From positions 62,001 to 126,000 of the forward strand of contig CAWAYH010000002.1 of the NCBI GenBank assembly GCA_963786195.1: a stretch of 64,000 bases of DNA. Direction: 5' to 3'. Positions within the stretch are counted from its first letter, which is position 1, and every line of letters starts with the position of its first letter. Of this stretch, positions 37,795 to 49,178 are shown in pieces. Position numbers and translations under genes: made by a program. The notes under the pieces are model-generated. The model was not told the origin of the DNA, did no database searches, and saw only the letters and a program-made list of their open reading frames with translations. This DNA comes from CAWAYH01 sp963786195. GTDB lineage: Bacteria; Acidobacteriota; Vicinamibacteria; Vicinamibacterales; 2-12-FULL-66-21.

Positions 37795-39459
37795 TCAGTT
37801 GACGCCCACGGCCGTCCACGCCTGCGTGACGGCGCGTTCGGCGTTGCTGTTCGCGCCGTACAGGTCGCGCGCCGCCTGGATGGTCGCCGCACGCGCCGTG
37901 CGAGAACGTCGCATTCGCCGGCAGCAGCTGCGTGAACGCGCGATAGAACACCTTCTCGATCTGCTCGCGGTTCGCCCGCGCCGACGCCCTGCACCGACAG
38001 TCCGGACGTGCGGTTCGTGCCGCCTTCGATGGCGAGGTAGAACGCGTGGTTGGCGATGCCCGAGTTGATGTGCACGCCGCCGTTGTCCGCGCGTGCCCAG
38101 GAAGCGCCGCGAGTAGTGATCGGGATCGCCGAACGACTGCCGGGTTCGCCATCGAGCGGAGGCCGCCCGGCTGCACGACGTCCTCGCCGATGAGGTAGTC
38201 GGCGCGCAGCGGGCCGCTGCCGGCCGGCTGGAAGAAGAACTCGACGCTGGTCCCCATGATGTCGGAGAACGCCTCGTTGAGCGCGCCGGACTCGTTCTGG
38301 TAGATCAGGCCCGACGTGAGTAGTCGGTGACGCCGTGCGTCAGCTCGTGCGCCACGACGTCGAGCGCGCCCGACAGTGAAGTTCCAGTTCTGGCCGCCCA
38401 GCGTGACGTCCGGCCGGCAGCCCGACGCCGTAGACCATGACGCCGTCGCCGGCGTAGAACGCGTTGACGAAGAAATCAGCGAAGTCGTCGAACTGCGGTG
38501 AACACCTCGGCGCGGCGCACCGGGTGCACGAGGCTGCCGGATCGCGGATGTTGTGGTTGTCGAGGCCCTGCCGGCCGAATCGCTTGAAGTAGTAGTCGTA
38601 GGTCTAGCCCGGCGTAGACGTGCGCGTCGCACGACCGCGCCGTCGGTCCAGTTGTTGTCCGTGTCCGAGGCGATGTCGTTCGTGCCGAGGTTGATGATGC
38701 CGTTGAGGAAGTTGTCGGTACGCTGAGGGGTCGCCCTTCATGTCGTACGTCGTAATGGACGGCGGCCGGAGCCGGTCGCGTCGCAGTGAAACCGCCGCCG
38801 TGCTCGGCATGACGCTGATTTTCTTGGTGTCGCCGAGCACGCCGATCGCGCGCCCGACGGCGCTCTGCGTCTTGCGGTCGCTGTAATCGAAGATGATGCG
38901 GCCGGTGCGCGCGTCGACGAAGTACTGCACGGATGTCGCTGCGCGCGGCCGCCCGGACGCGCCACGTGAGCGTGTAGCTCCCGTCGCGCGGGAGGATGAC
39001 GAGCTCCGGCTGACGCGAGGGTCCCAGCTCCACGCCGGCACGCGCCTCGACGACTTCCTGCGCGCGCTCCGCCGCGATCGCCGGTGACGTCTCGATGTCG
39101 ATGTCGTCGTACAGGTTTCCGAAAACCGAGACGACCTGACCGCGGTCGAGCTGTCGCGCGACGTCGGCGCCGAACACGCGGACGCCACGGTAGTACTGAT
39201 CCAGCACGCTCGTGCGAGCGGCCGGCGATCATCAGGTCGTCGCGGACCTGCCGGTACACGCAAATCGCCCGCGCGCCGCAGGCTGTCGACACGCTGTCCC
39301 AGTCTCTGCAGCGTCCGACTGCGTCGCGGGCGCGATCGAAACCAGTCCACGATGCGGCTGTTGCGCGGCGGTCGGGACGAGGCAGAGCGCCATGCCGGCG
39401 CACGCCACCGCGACGAGGCGTACGCACCGCCACAGCCGAATCGAACGAGAGTCGTGCAT
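37795..39459 (-). CDS. M4-family (thermolysin-like) metalloprotease, multiple frameshifts
   Basis: Secreted zinc protease of about 555 residues. The start is ATG 39459 (MHDSRSIRLWRCVRLVAVACAGMALCL, signal peptide) after AGGAGG. A propeptide of PepSY/FTP type follows (VSVFGNLYDDIDIETSPAIAAERAQEVV). The catalytic core is split over several frames: ALDVVAHELTHGVTDY (HExxH) near 38335-38375, GALNEAFSDIMGTSVEFF (third ligand Glu) near 38235-38290, and NGGVHINSGIANHAFYLAIEGGT. The C-terminus AERAVTQAWTAVGVN is the normal M4 ending. At least eight single-base shifts between 37880 and 39300 break it; all motifs survive. Confidence 0.85.
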
Positions 39460-39503
39460 GCAACCTCCTGGGGGAGCCGGGAGCTGGCAGGGAATGGCGG
39501 GCT

Positions 39504-41161
39504 TTATTCTACACCCCGCAAGGCTTCCTTGAGCACCCGACCATCGGTCGGAGCGATCGGAATCTTTGCAATTCTGGCAAGTGTGCGGCACGAGGTCCGC
39601 GGGCGACGCCGCCTGGTTGTAGCGTCCCGACGCGATCGAGTGCGCCGAACAGGATGACGGGCACGCGTTGATCGTACGGATACAGCGTCCCGTGCGTGGT
39701 GACGGCGGACGACAGCAGCCAGTTCTCCGCAGGCACGACGACGAAGTCACCGCTGCGGCCGGGATGGTAGCTGAGGGCGGCGGCGTGCCGCACCGGATCA
39801 TCCGACGCCCGCGCGTCCGCGTCCGCGAGGTCCTCGCCGGAGAACGCCTGAGTGATTCCCGGGACGGCGCGCAAGCGCCTCGAGCACCGCTTTCTTCAGG
39901 CGCAGGATTGGCGGCGACGCGCGCTTTGGCGTCCGCCGAGAGATAGATGTCGGTGTACGCGGTGGCCAACGACGTGTTCTCGCCGGTCGCCGAGCGCCGG
40001 CGTCCAGCACCTGCTGATACGGCGGCAATCACGCGTCTTCGACGCGATCCGGCCGCCCCGGCCGATCTGCTCCGGGATGTCCGCCGACGCCGTGGTCGGC
40101 GCTGAAACGCGACGACGTACTTGCCGGCTCCCGACGGTGTCGTCGAGGTGGTCGAGCAGCCTGCCGATCGTGTCGTCGAGACGGACCAGGATGTCCTGGA
40201 CCTCGTGGCTGCGCGGGCCGAACACGTGGCCGACTGACATCGAGCGCCGAGAAGCTCACGCCGAGAAAGTCGGTCGACTCTCCCTGTCCGAGCTTCAGCG
40301 AGTCGACCGCGGCTGCCGCCATCCGGCCGAGGTATTCGTCGGCGAACGGCGATTGCTGCCACGCGTGAGTAGAAGGTCTGCGTCTGCTTTCCCGCTCGGC
40401 CGCCGAGCGGATGCGGGAAGGTGCGCGTCCAGCCCGCCGTCACGCCGCTCGCCCGGCGGCATCGTCCGAATACTGGTAGCGATCGGCCGGCAGCGTGCGC
40501 TCCCAGACTTTGTCCACGTCGGCCGCGAGCGGGTTGGCCTTGATGAACTGTTGAACGCAGGCAACCGGCGCGGAGGTATACGCCGACGATGTGACCCAGC
40601 CGCCGCGATCGTCGAACCAGGTGACGGCAGTGGCCGACTGTGCCCGGCCAGGCCGATCGGCCGAGCGCGGCTTGATCGACATCGTCGCCACGCTGCGGCC
40701 ACCCGGGCGCATGATCTGCTCGCCGAGCGTCGGCACCAGCATCTGCTTCGCGCTGTCGCCCTGCACCGGCGACAGGCCGTCGTAGCTGATTTCCGTCGAC
40801 TCGAGGGATCGTCGCGTGCAGTACGGCGACCGGCCGGTCGCGACGTCGAACCAGGCGTTGAGGATCATCCCGTGCTGGTACGGGAACGATCCCGGTGCCG
40901 ATCGTCGAATGTGCCCGGCGCACGTCACCGTGTTCAGGTAAGGATAGGCCGCTTCGGTGAACCACGCGCCGTCGGTCAGTCAGCCGCCGGAGCCCCTGCA
41001 TTGAAGTTCGCCCCGTACCGCACGAGGTAGTCGGCGCGCATCTGATCCACGACGAGAATGACGACGAGCTTTGGCGGCCGGGCCGGCTGCGCCGACGGGC
41101 GTGAGGCCGCCGGCCCAGCACGGTCAGCACGATCGCAGAACGCGGCAGCCGCGCGCGTCAT
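39504..41161 (-). CDS. PafA-type alkaline phosphatase (type I phosphodiesterase fold), multiple frameshifts
   Basis: Secreted phosphatase of about 550 residues. The start is ATG 41161; the mature part begins KLVVILVVDQMRADYLVRYG (metal-ligand Asp in VVDQMR), followed by AAYPYLNTVTCAGHSTIGTG (catalytic Thr/Ser region) spread over two frames near 40905-40960, GSFPYQHGMILNAWFD, LGVSFSALDVVGHVFGPRSHEVQDILVRLD and the late metal site ADHGVGDIPEQ. It ends RVLKEALRGVE. The order matches PafA-like enzymes that release phosphate from organic esters. Ten or so frame breaks occur throughout. Confidence 0.8.
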
Positions 41162-41199
41162 GGTCCTCGTCCTCGGGGTCCGCACCAGACGAGTGTGGG

Positions 41200-41600
41200 T
41201 CACCGCCTCAGGACGGGCAGATAGCAGAGGGCGCCAATGTAAAGGTCGTATATCGCGCATCCGATGAGATACCACCGTGGCGCGAGCGCTTCGGGCAGCA
41301 GGCCCGGGCGGTGCGCGACGTCGATCACCGCGTGCGCCGCGAAGGCGAGCGCGAGCGATCGTCAGCGCCTGTCGCGGATCCCGGACCATGGTCGATCGCC
41401 GCCACGAGCAGGAACCCGACCGCCAGCGCGATGTCGAAGCCGACGCCCGGCTGCGTGCTCGCGCGTCGACGGCGAAGCCGATGTAGGCGCCGGCGGTCAG
41501 CGCCAGCAGCAGCGCAGCGACCTGCGCCAGGCGCAGTTCCGCGATCAGCCGGTCCGGCGACGACGTCGGGATCGCGCGCGGTCCGAACGACTGCCAGGTG
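41200..41600 (-). CDS. Small integral membrane protein (frameshifts)
   Basis: Reconstructed from three frames: AVTWQSFGPRAIPTSSPDRLIAELRLAQ, VAALLLALTAGAYIGFAVDAR, PGVGFDIALAVGFLLVAAI, FAAHAVIDVAHRPGLLPEALAPRWYLIGCAIYDLYIGALCYLPVLRR, ending at TGA 41200-41202. About 130 residues with three to four TM helices. The HAVIDVAH motif and the charged loop are notable. No family was assigned; the start is not resolved. It sits between the HD-GYP and PafA genes, same direction, 39 bases before the PafA start. Confidence 0.6.
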
Positions 41601-43069
41601 ACAGCCCAGCGGCGAGCGCCGCCGAAACGCGACGGCGACCGTGCGAAACGCTTCGCTCATCACCCGCGCGACTTCGAGGAAGTTGAGCGGATCGATGGCG
41701 TAGTCCGCCGGATCGACCGGCGACGACGACGCGTCTCGAGCGTCCGGCCATCGCGCGCGCTGCGCTCCCACAGGTTGCGTTCGAACGGCAGCATCGAGCG
41801 CGCGCGCCGTCGGCGCCGAACAGCACCCGGACGCGCGGACGGTACGGATCGGGCGCGTGGACCCGCATGACGACGGCGACCTCGCCGGATGCTCAGCTTG
41901 ACGAGGTTGCCCGGCGGATAGATGCCGAGCAGCTGCACGAAGCGGCGCACGAGATGCTGATCGAACTGCGCGCCGTCGTTCCGCTTGAGCACCGCGAGGA
42001 TGCGATCGGTCGGGAACGCCTGCTGATACGCGCGCTGCGAGCGCATCGCGTCGTAGACGTCGGCGATGCTGCACAGCATCGTGCCGAGGTTGAGCGCGTC
42101 GCGCTTGACGCCGAACGGGATAGCCGGTGCCGTCCAGGCGCAGGTGGTGCTCGAAGGCGACGACCGGCGCGAGGATCGGCATCTCCGGCGTGCGGCGCAG
42201 GATCTCCGCGCCGTCGACGACGTGCCGGCGCATGATCACGAACTCCTCGTCGGTCAGCTTGCTCCGGCTTGTTGCAGGATCTCCTTCGGCGTGCGCACCT
42301 TGCCGATGTCGTGCATCAGCGCCGACAGACCGAACTCGCGCAGCAGCCGCCCGTCGATCCCGAGCGCGCGCGCCTGGCCCATGGTCAGGATCGAGACGTT
42401 CACCATGTGCGTGAACGTGTAGTTGTCGTAGTTGCGCATCGCGGTCAGCGCGACGAGCGCGGTCCGGTTCTGCGTGACGGCGTCGGCGAGGCCTTCGACG
42501 GTCTGGAGCGCCGCCGGCACGTCGGGCTTGCCCTCGGTGGCCGCGCTCTCCCACGCGACTTCGGCCGCGGCGACCGCGTTCGAGTACAGCTGCCGGATCG
42601 CCGCCATGTCGCTGGCGATGCCGTCCTTGCTCGGGTCTTCCGCCGTGATCCGGCCGACGCGGATGTGCGGGAAAGTTCCATGTCGGCGTCGGCCGCTGGC
42701 GCCTTGCGCCGAGCAGCGAGCGATCGCGAGCATCAGCCCGACGACTTCGTCCGGCGTCGACGCCCCGCTCGAACGCGATGCGCTCGATCTTGTTCGCCGT
42801 CAGCCGCTCGATGAGCTCCTTCATCGCCGGCGCTGACCTTGGGCAGCGGCGTGTCGGCGACGACGAGCTCGCCGTGCCGACGATGCCGACGCGTCGACGG
42901 CGGGCTGCTGCTGGTGGAGCGTCTTGAGCGCGGTGAGCAGCCCGTCGACATGTTCGCGCGACGCAGCGGATGATCGGCGGCGTAGAGCTGCGCGGCGCGG
43001 ACGCCGGATGCGAATCGTCGCAGCAGCTCCTCGTAGACGCGCAAGGCGGGCGGTCGGATCGGTGGCCAT
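41590..43069 (-). CDS. HD-GYP domain protein (cyclic-di-GMP phosphodiesterase type), multiple frameshifts
   Basis: About 490 residues from ATG 43069. The N-terminal third (VYEELLRRFASGVRAAQLYAADHPL ... LVVADTPLPKVS ... KELIERLTANKIERIAFERGV) is typical of proteins with an N-terminal sensor before HD-GYP. The HD-GYP domain carries YTFTHMVNVSILTMGQA, SALMHDIGKVRTPKEIL (HD), FVIMRRHVVDGAEILRRTPE, VAFEHHLRLDGTGYP (GYP) and IADVYDAMRSQRAYQ. These residues bind the metals and cyclic di-GMP. The C-terminus is uncertain, ending near 41600 (FLEVARVMSEAFRTVAVAF). Starts seven bases after the HEAT-repeat gene, so the two are co-expressed. Confidence 0.85.
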
Positions 43070-43075
43070 CGTTCT

Positions 43076-45231
43076 CTACTCCGTCCGCGCGAGTTCGCCG
43101 CGTGCGGCCGCCCGGACGCCGCGCGCGCCGTCGGGTCGACGCGTCGCGCAGCGCGTCGATCGCGCCCGCCGGTGCCGATCTTGGCGCAGCGCCTGCGCCG
43201 CGGCGCCGCGCGTATCCGCCGGTTCGCCAGCGGCGTCCACCAGTGCCCTCGGTGCAGCGCGGACTTGCAGCGCGTCGACCGCGTCCGGCGCCGCCGAGCG
43301 ATCCCGAGCGCTTCGATCGCGGTCAGGTAGACGCTGCGGAAACGCGCGGCGGTCGACCTGTCGCAGCAGATAGCAGAAGAGCGGCGCCGCGCGCTCGTCG
43401 CGCGTCGCAGCGAGCTCGGTGATGAGCGTGTCGCGCGTCCGGCCCGTGGGCGTCGTCAGCGCGCTGCAGCAGGATGCTCGACGGCTTCTCGCTGCCGTTC
43501 ATCATCAGCCCCTGCACGGCCTCGCGCTGGACCAGCGGCTCGGCGTCCGTCGAGCAGCGGCACCAGCTCTTTCAGTCCTTCGGCGCCGCCGAACTCGCGC
43601 AGCAGGAAGGCGGCCGTCCGCCGGACCTCCCAGTTCGGCGCGTTCATGAGCGGGCGGACCGATTCGGCGCCGCGCGGACCGAATCCGACGAGGATGTCGC
43701 GCAGCCGGCGCCGCGATCGCGCAGTCCTGTTCGGCCGCGAGCGACCTCGGCCAGCGGCGCGATGATGGACGGTCCGATCGCGTGACACAGCCGCTTGAAG
43801 CGCTCGTAGCCCTCGTCGTCCGACGCCGCGCAGATGGGCGGCGACGTGCTTCATCAGCGATCCGCCTGCCGAAGCGATCGAGCGCCGTCGCGGCATGCGG
43901 CTGCCGGAACGCGGCTGCGGGCCCCCTGTTCGACGACGGACTCGATCAAGCTGCCAGGCCTGATCGAAGTAGCCGACGCGGACCAGATCGTCCGCGTGCG
44001 TGACGACGGTGTCGGCGACGTCGCGCCAGCGCGACGGATCGCTCTCGATGTTCAGCAGGTCGAGCAGGAGATCGCGATCGAGGTTGCGCAGCGCGCGCGT
44101 CGCTGACGGTCGCGAGCCAGGCGGCGATGCGCTCGGGCGGATCGTCGCTCGTGCGCTCGACGTCGATGGGCAGCGTCCGCGCGTGCGACAGTTCGCGGGC
44201 GTAGTCCTCGGAGACGTACCTCGCGTCGGTGTACGACGTCAGCATCTGCTCGACGCCGTGCCACAGCCCCTGAAACTCCGCGTCGTCCTGTTCGCGCGCC
44301 ATGTCGGACGCTGCGACTTCTTCATGCGCGAGCGCGAGCAGCTGGCGCTGGCGATCGAATTCGGGGACGAGCGATCGAAAGGCATGCGCCAGTCGCTCGG
44401 TTGCGCCGCGTTCGGCGACGACGGAATCGGCGACGAACCCCGCGATCGACGCGTCGCCCATGCGCTCGATGAGCGCGCTGACCACGTTGACGCTGCCGGC
44501 CATCGCCTCGGGCTGCTTGCGCTCGGCGAGCAGTTCGAGATCATGGCTTCGACCGACAAGTGGCGCGCGCCCTGCCCGAGCTGCTCGAAGACGCGAGTTC
44601 AGCTGCTTCGGGTTGTCTGCGCGAGACGTAGTCCACCAGCCCGCGGAGCGAGCGTCAGGAACGCTGACGTGTGCAGCTCGAGGCCCTGTGGACCCTTGGC
44701 CGCCGTCTGCTCGAGCTGTGCCAGCAGCTCTTCGAGCTTGGCGGGCTCCTCGATGATCTCGAGCAGGCCGCGCATGGCGGTGTCGTCGATGGCCAGCGTC
44801 GGACCGGAGAGCGCGGCGGCGATGATCGTCTCGATCGTCGCGGCCAGCCCCTGCTTCTCGCGCAGGACCTCGGTGTAGTCGATCTCCTCGATCTCGAGGC
44901 TCGGTCCTCCCGCGGTCGCCCACAGCTTTGCGATGCCGCCGTCGGCCCGCACTTCCTCCGCGCTTCGAGCGAGCAGCAGCAGCAGCGTGCGCCAGGACTC
45001 CGCGTTGGCGCCGGCGTTCAGCGTCAGCATGCCGATCAGATGACGATGGAGCAGCGTGGCCAGCTCGGTCACGGCGGCATCGGGCTTCGGCATGCGCGCG
45101 CCGTCGATCGACAGGCCTTCGGCCTGGACCTGCAGGCTGTAGGGCCCGCTGTCGGTCAGCTTCGTCGTCGCCTGTTCGAGTCGGGCGAGGGAGACCGCGA
45201 TGGCGGGGTGGCCCCCCGGATAGAGTGACAC
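43076..45231 (-). CDS. HEAT-repeat protein of unknown function, multiple frameshifts
   Basis: About 715 residues or more. GTG 45231 is the first usable start, but protein-like sequence (LTPDAAGRLAEFARACKAAARAV) extends upstream in the same frame to about 45365 without an ATG, so the true start may be hidden by an error. The N-terminal 200 residues are helical with no known domain (SLARLEQATTKLTDSGPYSLQVQAEGLSIDG, LLHRHLIGMLTLNAGANAESWRTLLLLLARS). The C-terminal third has HEAT repeats: NAPNWEVRRTAAFLLREFGGAEGLKELVPLL and EPLVQREAVQGLMMNGSEKPSSILLQAL. The stop is TAG 43076-43078. It is paired with the HD-GYP gene and may act as its scaffold or input (inference). Confidence 0.7.
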
Positions 45232-45431
45232 CGCGCGCGCGGCGGCCTTGCACGCGCGCGCGAACTCCGCGAGGCGGCCGGCGGCGTCAGGGGTCAGCAG
45301 AGCAGGCGCAGGCGATTCGGCCGATGGGGCCAGAGGGCCCCGCGTGGTTGGATCGTTCGCAGAGTGGGGATTTTAGCAAATTCCACGATAGACTACTCCG
45401 CCTGTGAGTCGGTCACCCAGTGCTTTCTTCA

Positions 45432-46723
45432 ATGCGCGCGGTCGATCTGATTCGTCAGAAGCGGGACGGCGGGACGCTGGACCGCGCCGCCCTCGAATCG
45501 TTCGTGGCCGGTGTCACGGACGGCAGCCTGCCTGACTACCAGGCGTCCGCGCTGCTGATGGCGATCCTGCTGCGCGGGATGACGCCGGAGGAAACGGCGG
45601 CGCTGACCGACGCCATGGTCCGATCCGGCGTGCGCGTGACGTATCCGGGGCTGCCCGGCATCGCCGGTCGACAAGCACAGCACCGGCGGTGTCGGCGACA
45701 AGACGTCGCTCGTCCTCGCGCCGCTGGCCGCGGCGTGCGGTGCGCTACGTGCCGATGATGTCGGGCCGCGGTCTCGGCCACACGGGCGGCACCCTCGACA
45801 AGCTCGAATCGATTCCCGGCTTCCGCACGGGGCTGTCGCTGGACGAGCTGCGAGCGGCGGTCTCGTCGATCGGCTGCGCGCTGATCGGTCAGACCTCGGA
45901 GATCGCGCCTGCGGACCGCAAGCTCTACGCGCTTACGCGACGTCACCGGGACGGTCGAGAGCATCCCGCTCATCTGCGCGTCGATCATGAGCAAGAAGAT
46001 CGCCGAAGGCATCGGCGGGCTCGTCCTCGACGTGAAGACCGGCGCCGGCGCGTTCATGAAGACGAAAGAGGACTCGCGCCGGCTGGCCGAGTCGCTCGTC
46101 GCGATCGGCATAGCCGCGGGCGTCCGCACCGAGGCGCTCATCACCAGCATGGAATGCGCCGCTCGGGCGTGCGGTCGGCAACGCCAACGAAGTCATCGAG
46201 TCCATCGAGACGCTCAAGGGCAAGGGCCCCGCGGATCTCGAGGGGCTGTCGGTCCAGCTCGCGGCGCGGATGCTGATCGTCGCGGGGATCTCGGCAGACG
46301 CAGCGGACGCCGAGGCGCGCGTCCGCCGCGCGATGACGTCAGGCGCCGGCGTCGAGAAGTTCCGGGAGATCATCGAGAACCAGGGTGGCGACCCGCGCGT
46401 GATCGACGACTACGCCCGTCTGCCCGCCGCCCCGGATCGTGAGAGCGTCCTGGCCACGCGCGCGGGCTACGTGTCGGACGTCTGGATGCGGAGCGTGTCG
46501 GCCGCGCCGCCGTCGCCTTGGCGCGGGCCGCAGCCGGCTCGAGGACGTCATCGATCCCGGCGTCGGAATCGATGTCGTCGCGCCGCCCGGCACGCCCGTC
46601 CGTCAGGGTGACGAGATCTTCCTCGTGCATCACCGTCAGCGGCGAGGGCTCGACAGCGCACGGGCGTTGCTCGAGGGCGCCGTCGTCATCGGGGATGCGG
46701 CACCGGTTCCAGGCGAGTTGTAG
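45432..46723 (+). CDS. Pyrimidine-nucleoside (thymidine) phosphorylase, frameshifts
   Basis: Salvage enzyme that splits pyrimidine nucleosides with phosphate to base and (deoxy)ribose-1-phosphate. The start is ATG 45432 (MRAVDLIRQKRDGGTLDRA), GTG 45420 possible. Family blocks: LLMAILLRGMTPEETAALTDAMV, VDKHSTGGVGDKTSLVLAPL, YVPMMSGRGLGHTGGTLDKLESIPGF, GLVLDVKTGAGAFMKTKEDSRRLAESLV, and the C-terminal domain with GVGIDVVAPPGTPVRQGDEI. About 430 residues. Frame breaks near 45665, 45740, 45943, 46165, 46500 and 46640. It leads the nucleoside cluster and is divergent from the HEAT gene. Confidence 0.93.
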
Positions 46724-46770
46724 TGGATCGGATTGAGTGAATCAACCGATGCTTCCGGAGTACCGACACG

Positions 46771-48143
46771 ATGTCCGCAGCGCCTGACGCCACCCACGCG
46801 CGGCCGCGGCGCGCGCCGTATGACACCCGGGATTTCACCGTGCTGGCCGGCGCGCTGGCTGTCGCCGCCGTCTGCGCGCTGATGGCGCAGTTCGGCGGCA
46901 TGCCCAAGCTGCAGCCGCTGGTCGGACTGATCGTCATCCTGAGCGTGGCCTACGCGTTCTCGACCAACCGGCGCGCGATCGACCGGCGGACGGTGGCGTG
47001 GGGGCTGACGCTGCAGATCCTGTTCGCGCTGATCGTGCTGAAGACCACCGCCGGCCAGCGTGGTGTTCCAGACGCTCGGCGCCGCGATCAACCGGCTGCT
47101 CGACTTCGCGTTCGTCGGATCGAGCTTCGTGTTCGGGCCGCTCGGCGACAAGGAGGTCTGGCCGCGCATCATGACGAACGTGCTGGGCGCCGAAGGGCGC
47201 CCGATACGGCGTGATGTTCGCGTTCCAGGTGCTGCCGACGATCATCTTCATCGCGGCGCTGTTCGCCATCCTCTATTACTTCGGCGTCATGCAGGTGGTC
47301 GTCCGGTCTTTCGCGGTGATGATGCGTCGCGTGATGCAGGCGTCCGGGGCGGAGTCGCTCAACGTCGCGGCCAGCATCTTCATGGGGCAGACCGAGGCGC
47401 CGCTGACGATCCGGCCCTTCCTGCCGAGGATGACCGAGTCGGAGCTGATGACCGTCATGACGTCGGGGATGGCGCACATCTCCGGCGGCATCATGGCGGC
47501 GTACATCCTGTTCGGCATCGAGGCGCAAGCATCTGCTGACGGCCGTCATCATGACGGCGCCGGGCACGCTGATGATGGCCAAGATCTTCGTGCCGGAGAC
47601 GGAGCAGCCCGAGACGATGGGGACGGTGAAGCTGGAGGTCGAGCGGACGGACGTCAACGTCATCGACGCCGCGGGCCGCGGGACCGTCGGAGGGGTTGTC
47701 GCTGGCGCTGAACGTCGGCGCGATGCTGATTTCGTTCCTGGCGCTGATTGCGCTCTTCAACGCGCTGCTGGGGCTCGCCGGCTTGAGCCTGCAGCAGATC
47801 TTCGGCTGGGTGTTCGCGCCCGTGGCGTGGGCGATGGGTGTGCCCGTGGACCGACGCGCCCGTCATCGGCAATCTGCTCGGGACGCGGATGGCGCTCAAC
47901 GAGTTCGTGGCCTATTCGCAGCTCGGGCCGCTGAAGCCCGTCCTCGATCCGCGGTCGTTCACGATCGCGACGTTCGCGCTCTGCGGATTCGCGAACTTCA
48001 GCTCGATCGGGATTCAGATCGGCGGCATCGGCGCGCTGGCGCCGACGCGCCGGCACGATCTGGCCCGGCTCGGTCTGCGCGCGATGCTGGCCGGCACGCT
48101 GGCCAACTTCATCACCGCCACAATTGCGGGGTTCTTGCTATGA
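46771..48143 (+). CDS. nupC: CNT-family concentrative nucleoside transporter (NupC-like), frameshifts
   Basis: Inner-membrane Na+/H+-nucleoside symporter of about 455 residues. Landmarks: TLQILFALIVLKTTAGQ and VVFQTLGAAINRLLDFAFVGSSFVFG, FAFQVLPTIIFIAALFAILYYFG, ESLNVAASIFMGQTEAPLTIRPFLPRMT (the conserved QTEAP loop), SGMAHISGGIMAAYI, and C-terminal GTRMALNEFVAYSQL, FALCGFANFSSIGIQIGGIGALAP. Breaks near 47062, 47207, 47525, 47690 and 47850. It lies 47 bases after the phosphorylase, so the uptake and breakdown of nucleosides are likely co-expressed. Confidence 0.95.
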
Positions 48144-48158
48144 CGGGGACACTCAAAC

Positions 48159-48346
48159 GGGACACTCAATCGGGACAGTCACGGGGGACAGTCACCGGCG
48201 CAGGAATCGAGCCAACGACGCAGAAAGTGCGATCGCCATCGAGGTCAGGCCTGCTGGACGCCCGTCTCGCGCGTCGAGTGTGCCACTCTGCGACATCAAA
48301 CGCCATTCGGGGACACTCAATCCTGACTGTCCCGATTGAGTGTCCC
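48159..48346. mobile_element. MITE/REPIN-like element with perfect 23-bp terminal inverted repeats
   Basis: The 23 bases at 48159-48181 (starting GGGACACTCAATCGGGACAG) are exactly the reverse complement of 48324-48346. The element is 188 bases long, with no coding capacity. Extra direct copies of GGGACACTCAA (48145-48156) and GGGACAGTCACC (48184-48196) lie at the left end, and the right end contains a 15-bp palindrome (48308-48322 with 48334-48348). Such GGGACAGTC/GGGACACTC elements fit the REP or REPIN type, which is moved by RAYT transposases in other genomes; no transposase is present here. Confidence 0.75.
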
Positions 48347-48354
48347 CGAACTCG

Positions 48355-49178
48355 ATGACCGACTACTTCGACACCGTGCAGCATACGGCCAACTGGGTGC
48401 GGGAACGCGCGCCGGGGGTCCCGGACGTGGCGATCGTTCTCGGATCCGGCCTCGGCGACTTCGCGGCGACGCTGCGGGACGCGACGACGTTCGAGTATGC
48501 CGACATTCCAAACTGGCCCTCGACGGCCGTCGTCGGCCATGCGGGACGCCTGGTCATCGGGACGCATCCGGGACAAGCGAGTCGCCGCGCTGGCCGGCCG
48601 CGCGCATTTCTACGAAGGCCACGACCTGCGGACGGTGACGTTCGCGACGCGCGTCATCGGCGCGCTCGGCGTGCGCACGCTGATCCTGACGAACGCCGCG
48701 GGTGGCATCAACCTCGACTTCAGCCCCGGCACACTGATGCTGATGGACGACCACATCAACCTGATGGGCAGCAATCCGCTCGTCGGCGCCAACGACGATC
48801 GCTTCGGTCCGCGTTTTCCCGACATGTCGGAGGTCTACTCGAAGCGGCTGCGCGCGATCGCCGAAGCGGCCGCGCGCGCGCAGGGCCTGACGCTCGGCAC
48901 ATGGCGTCTACGTCGCGCTGCACGGCCCCAGCTACGAGACACCGGCGGAGATTCGCTCCCTGCGCACGATCGGCGCGGACGCGGTCGGCATGTCGACGGT
49001 ACCCGAAGCCATCGTGGCGCGTCATATGGGGATGGAGGTCCTCGGCATCTCCTGCATCACGAACGCGGCGGCGGGCGTGCTTCCTCAGCCGCTGGTTCAC
49101 GACGAGGTCATGGAGGTGGCGCGACGCGTGCGCGCCAGTTTTGCCGCGCTGCTGGAGGCCATCGTTGAGCGACTCTAG
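48355..49178 (+). CDS. punA: Purine-nucleoside phosphorylase (trimeric type), frameshifts
   Basis: Splits purine nucleosides with phosphate. The start is ATG 48355 (MTDYFDTVQHTANWVRERAPG). Family blocks: IVLGSGLGDFAA (phosphate site), VVGHAGRLVIG, RAHFYEGHDLRTVTF, LILTNAAGGINLDFSPGTLMLMDDHINLMG, YVALHGPSYETPAEIRSLRTIGADAVGMSTVPEAI and GISCITNAAAG. About 275 residues. Two breaks, near 48568 and 48900. No clear ribosome-binding site precedes the start; instead the right palindrome of the repeat element ends six bases before the ATG. Confidence 0.95.
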
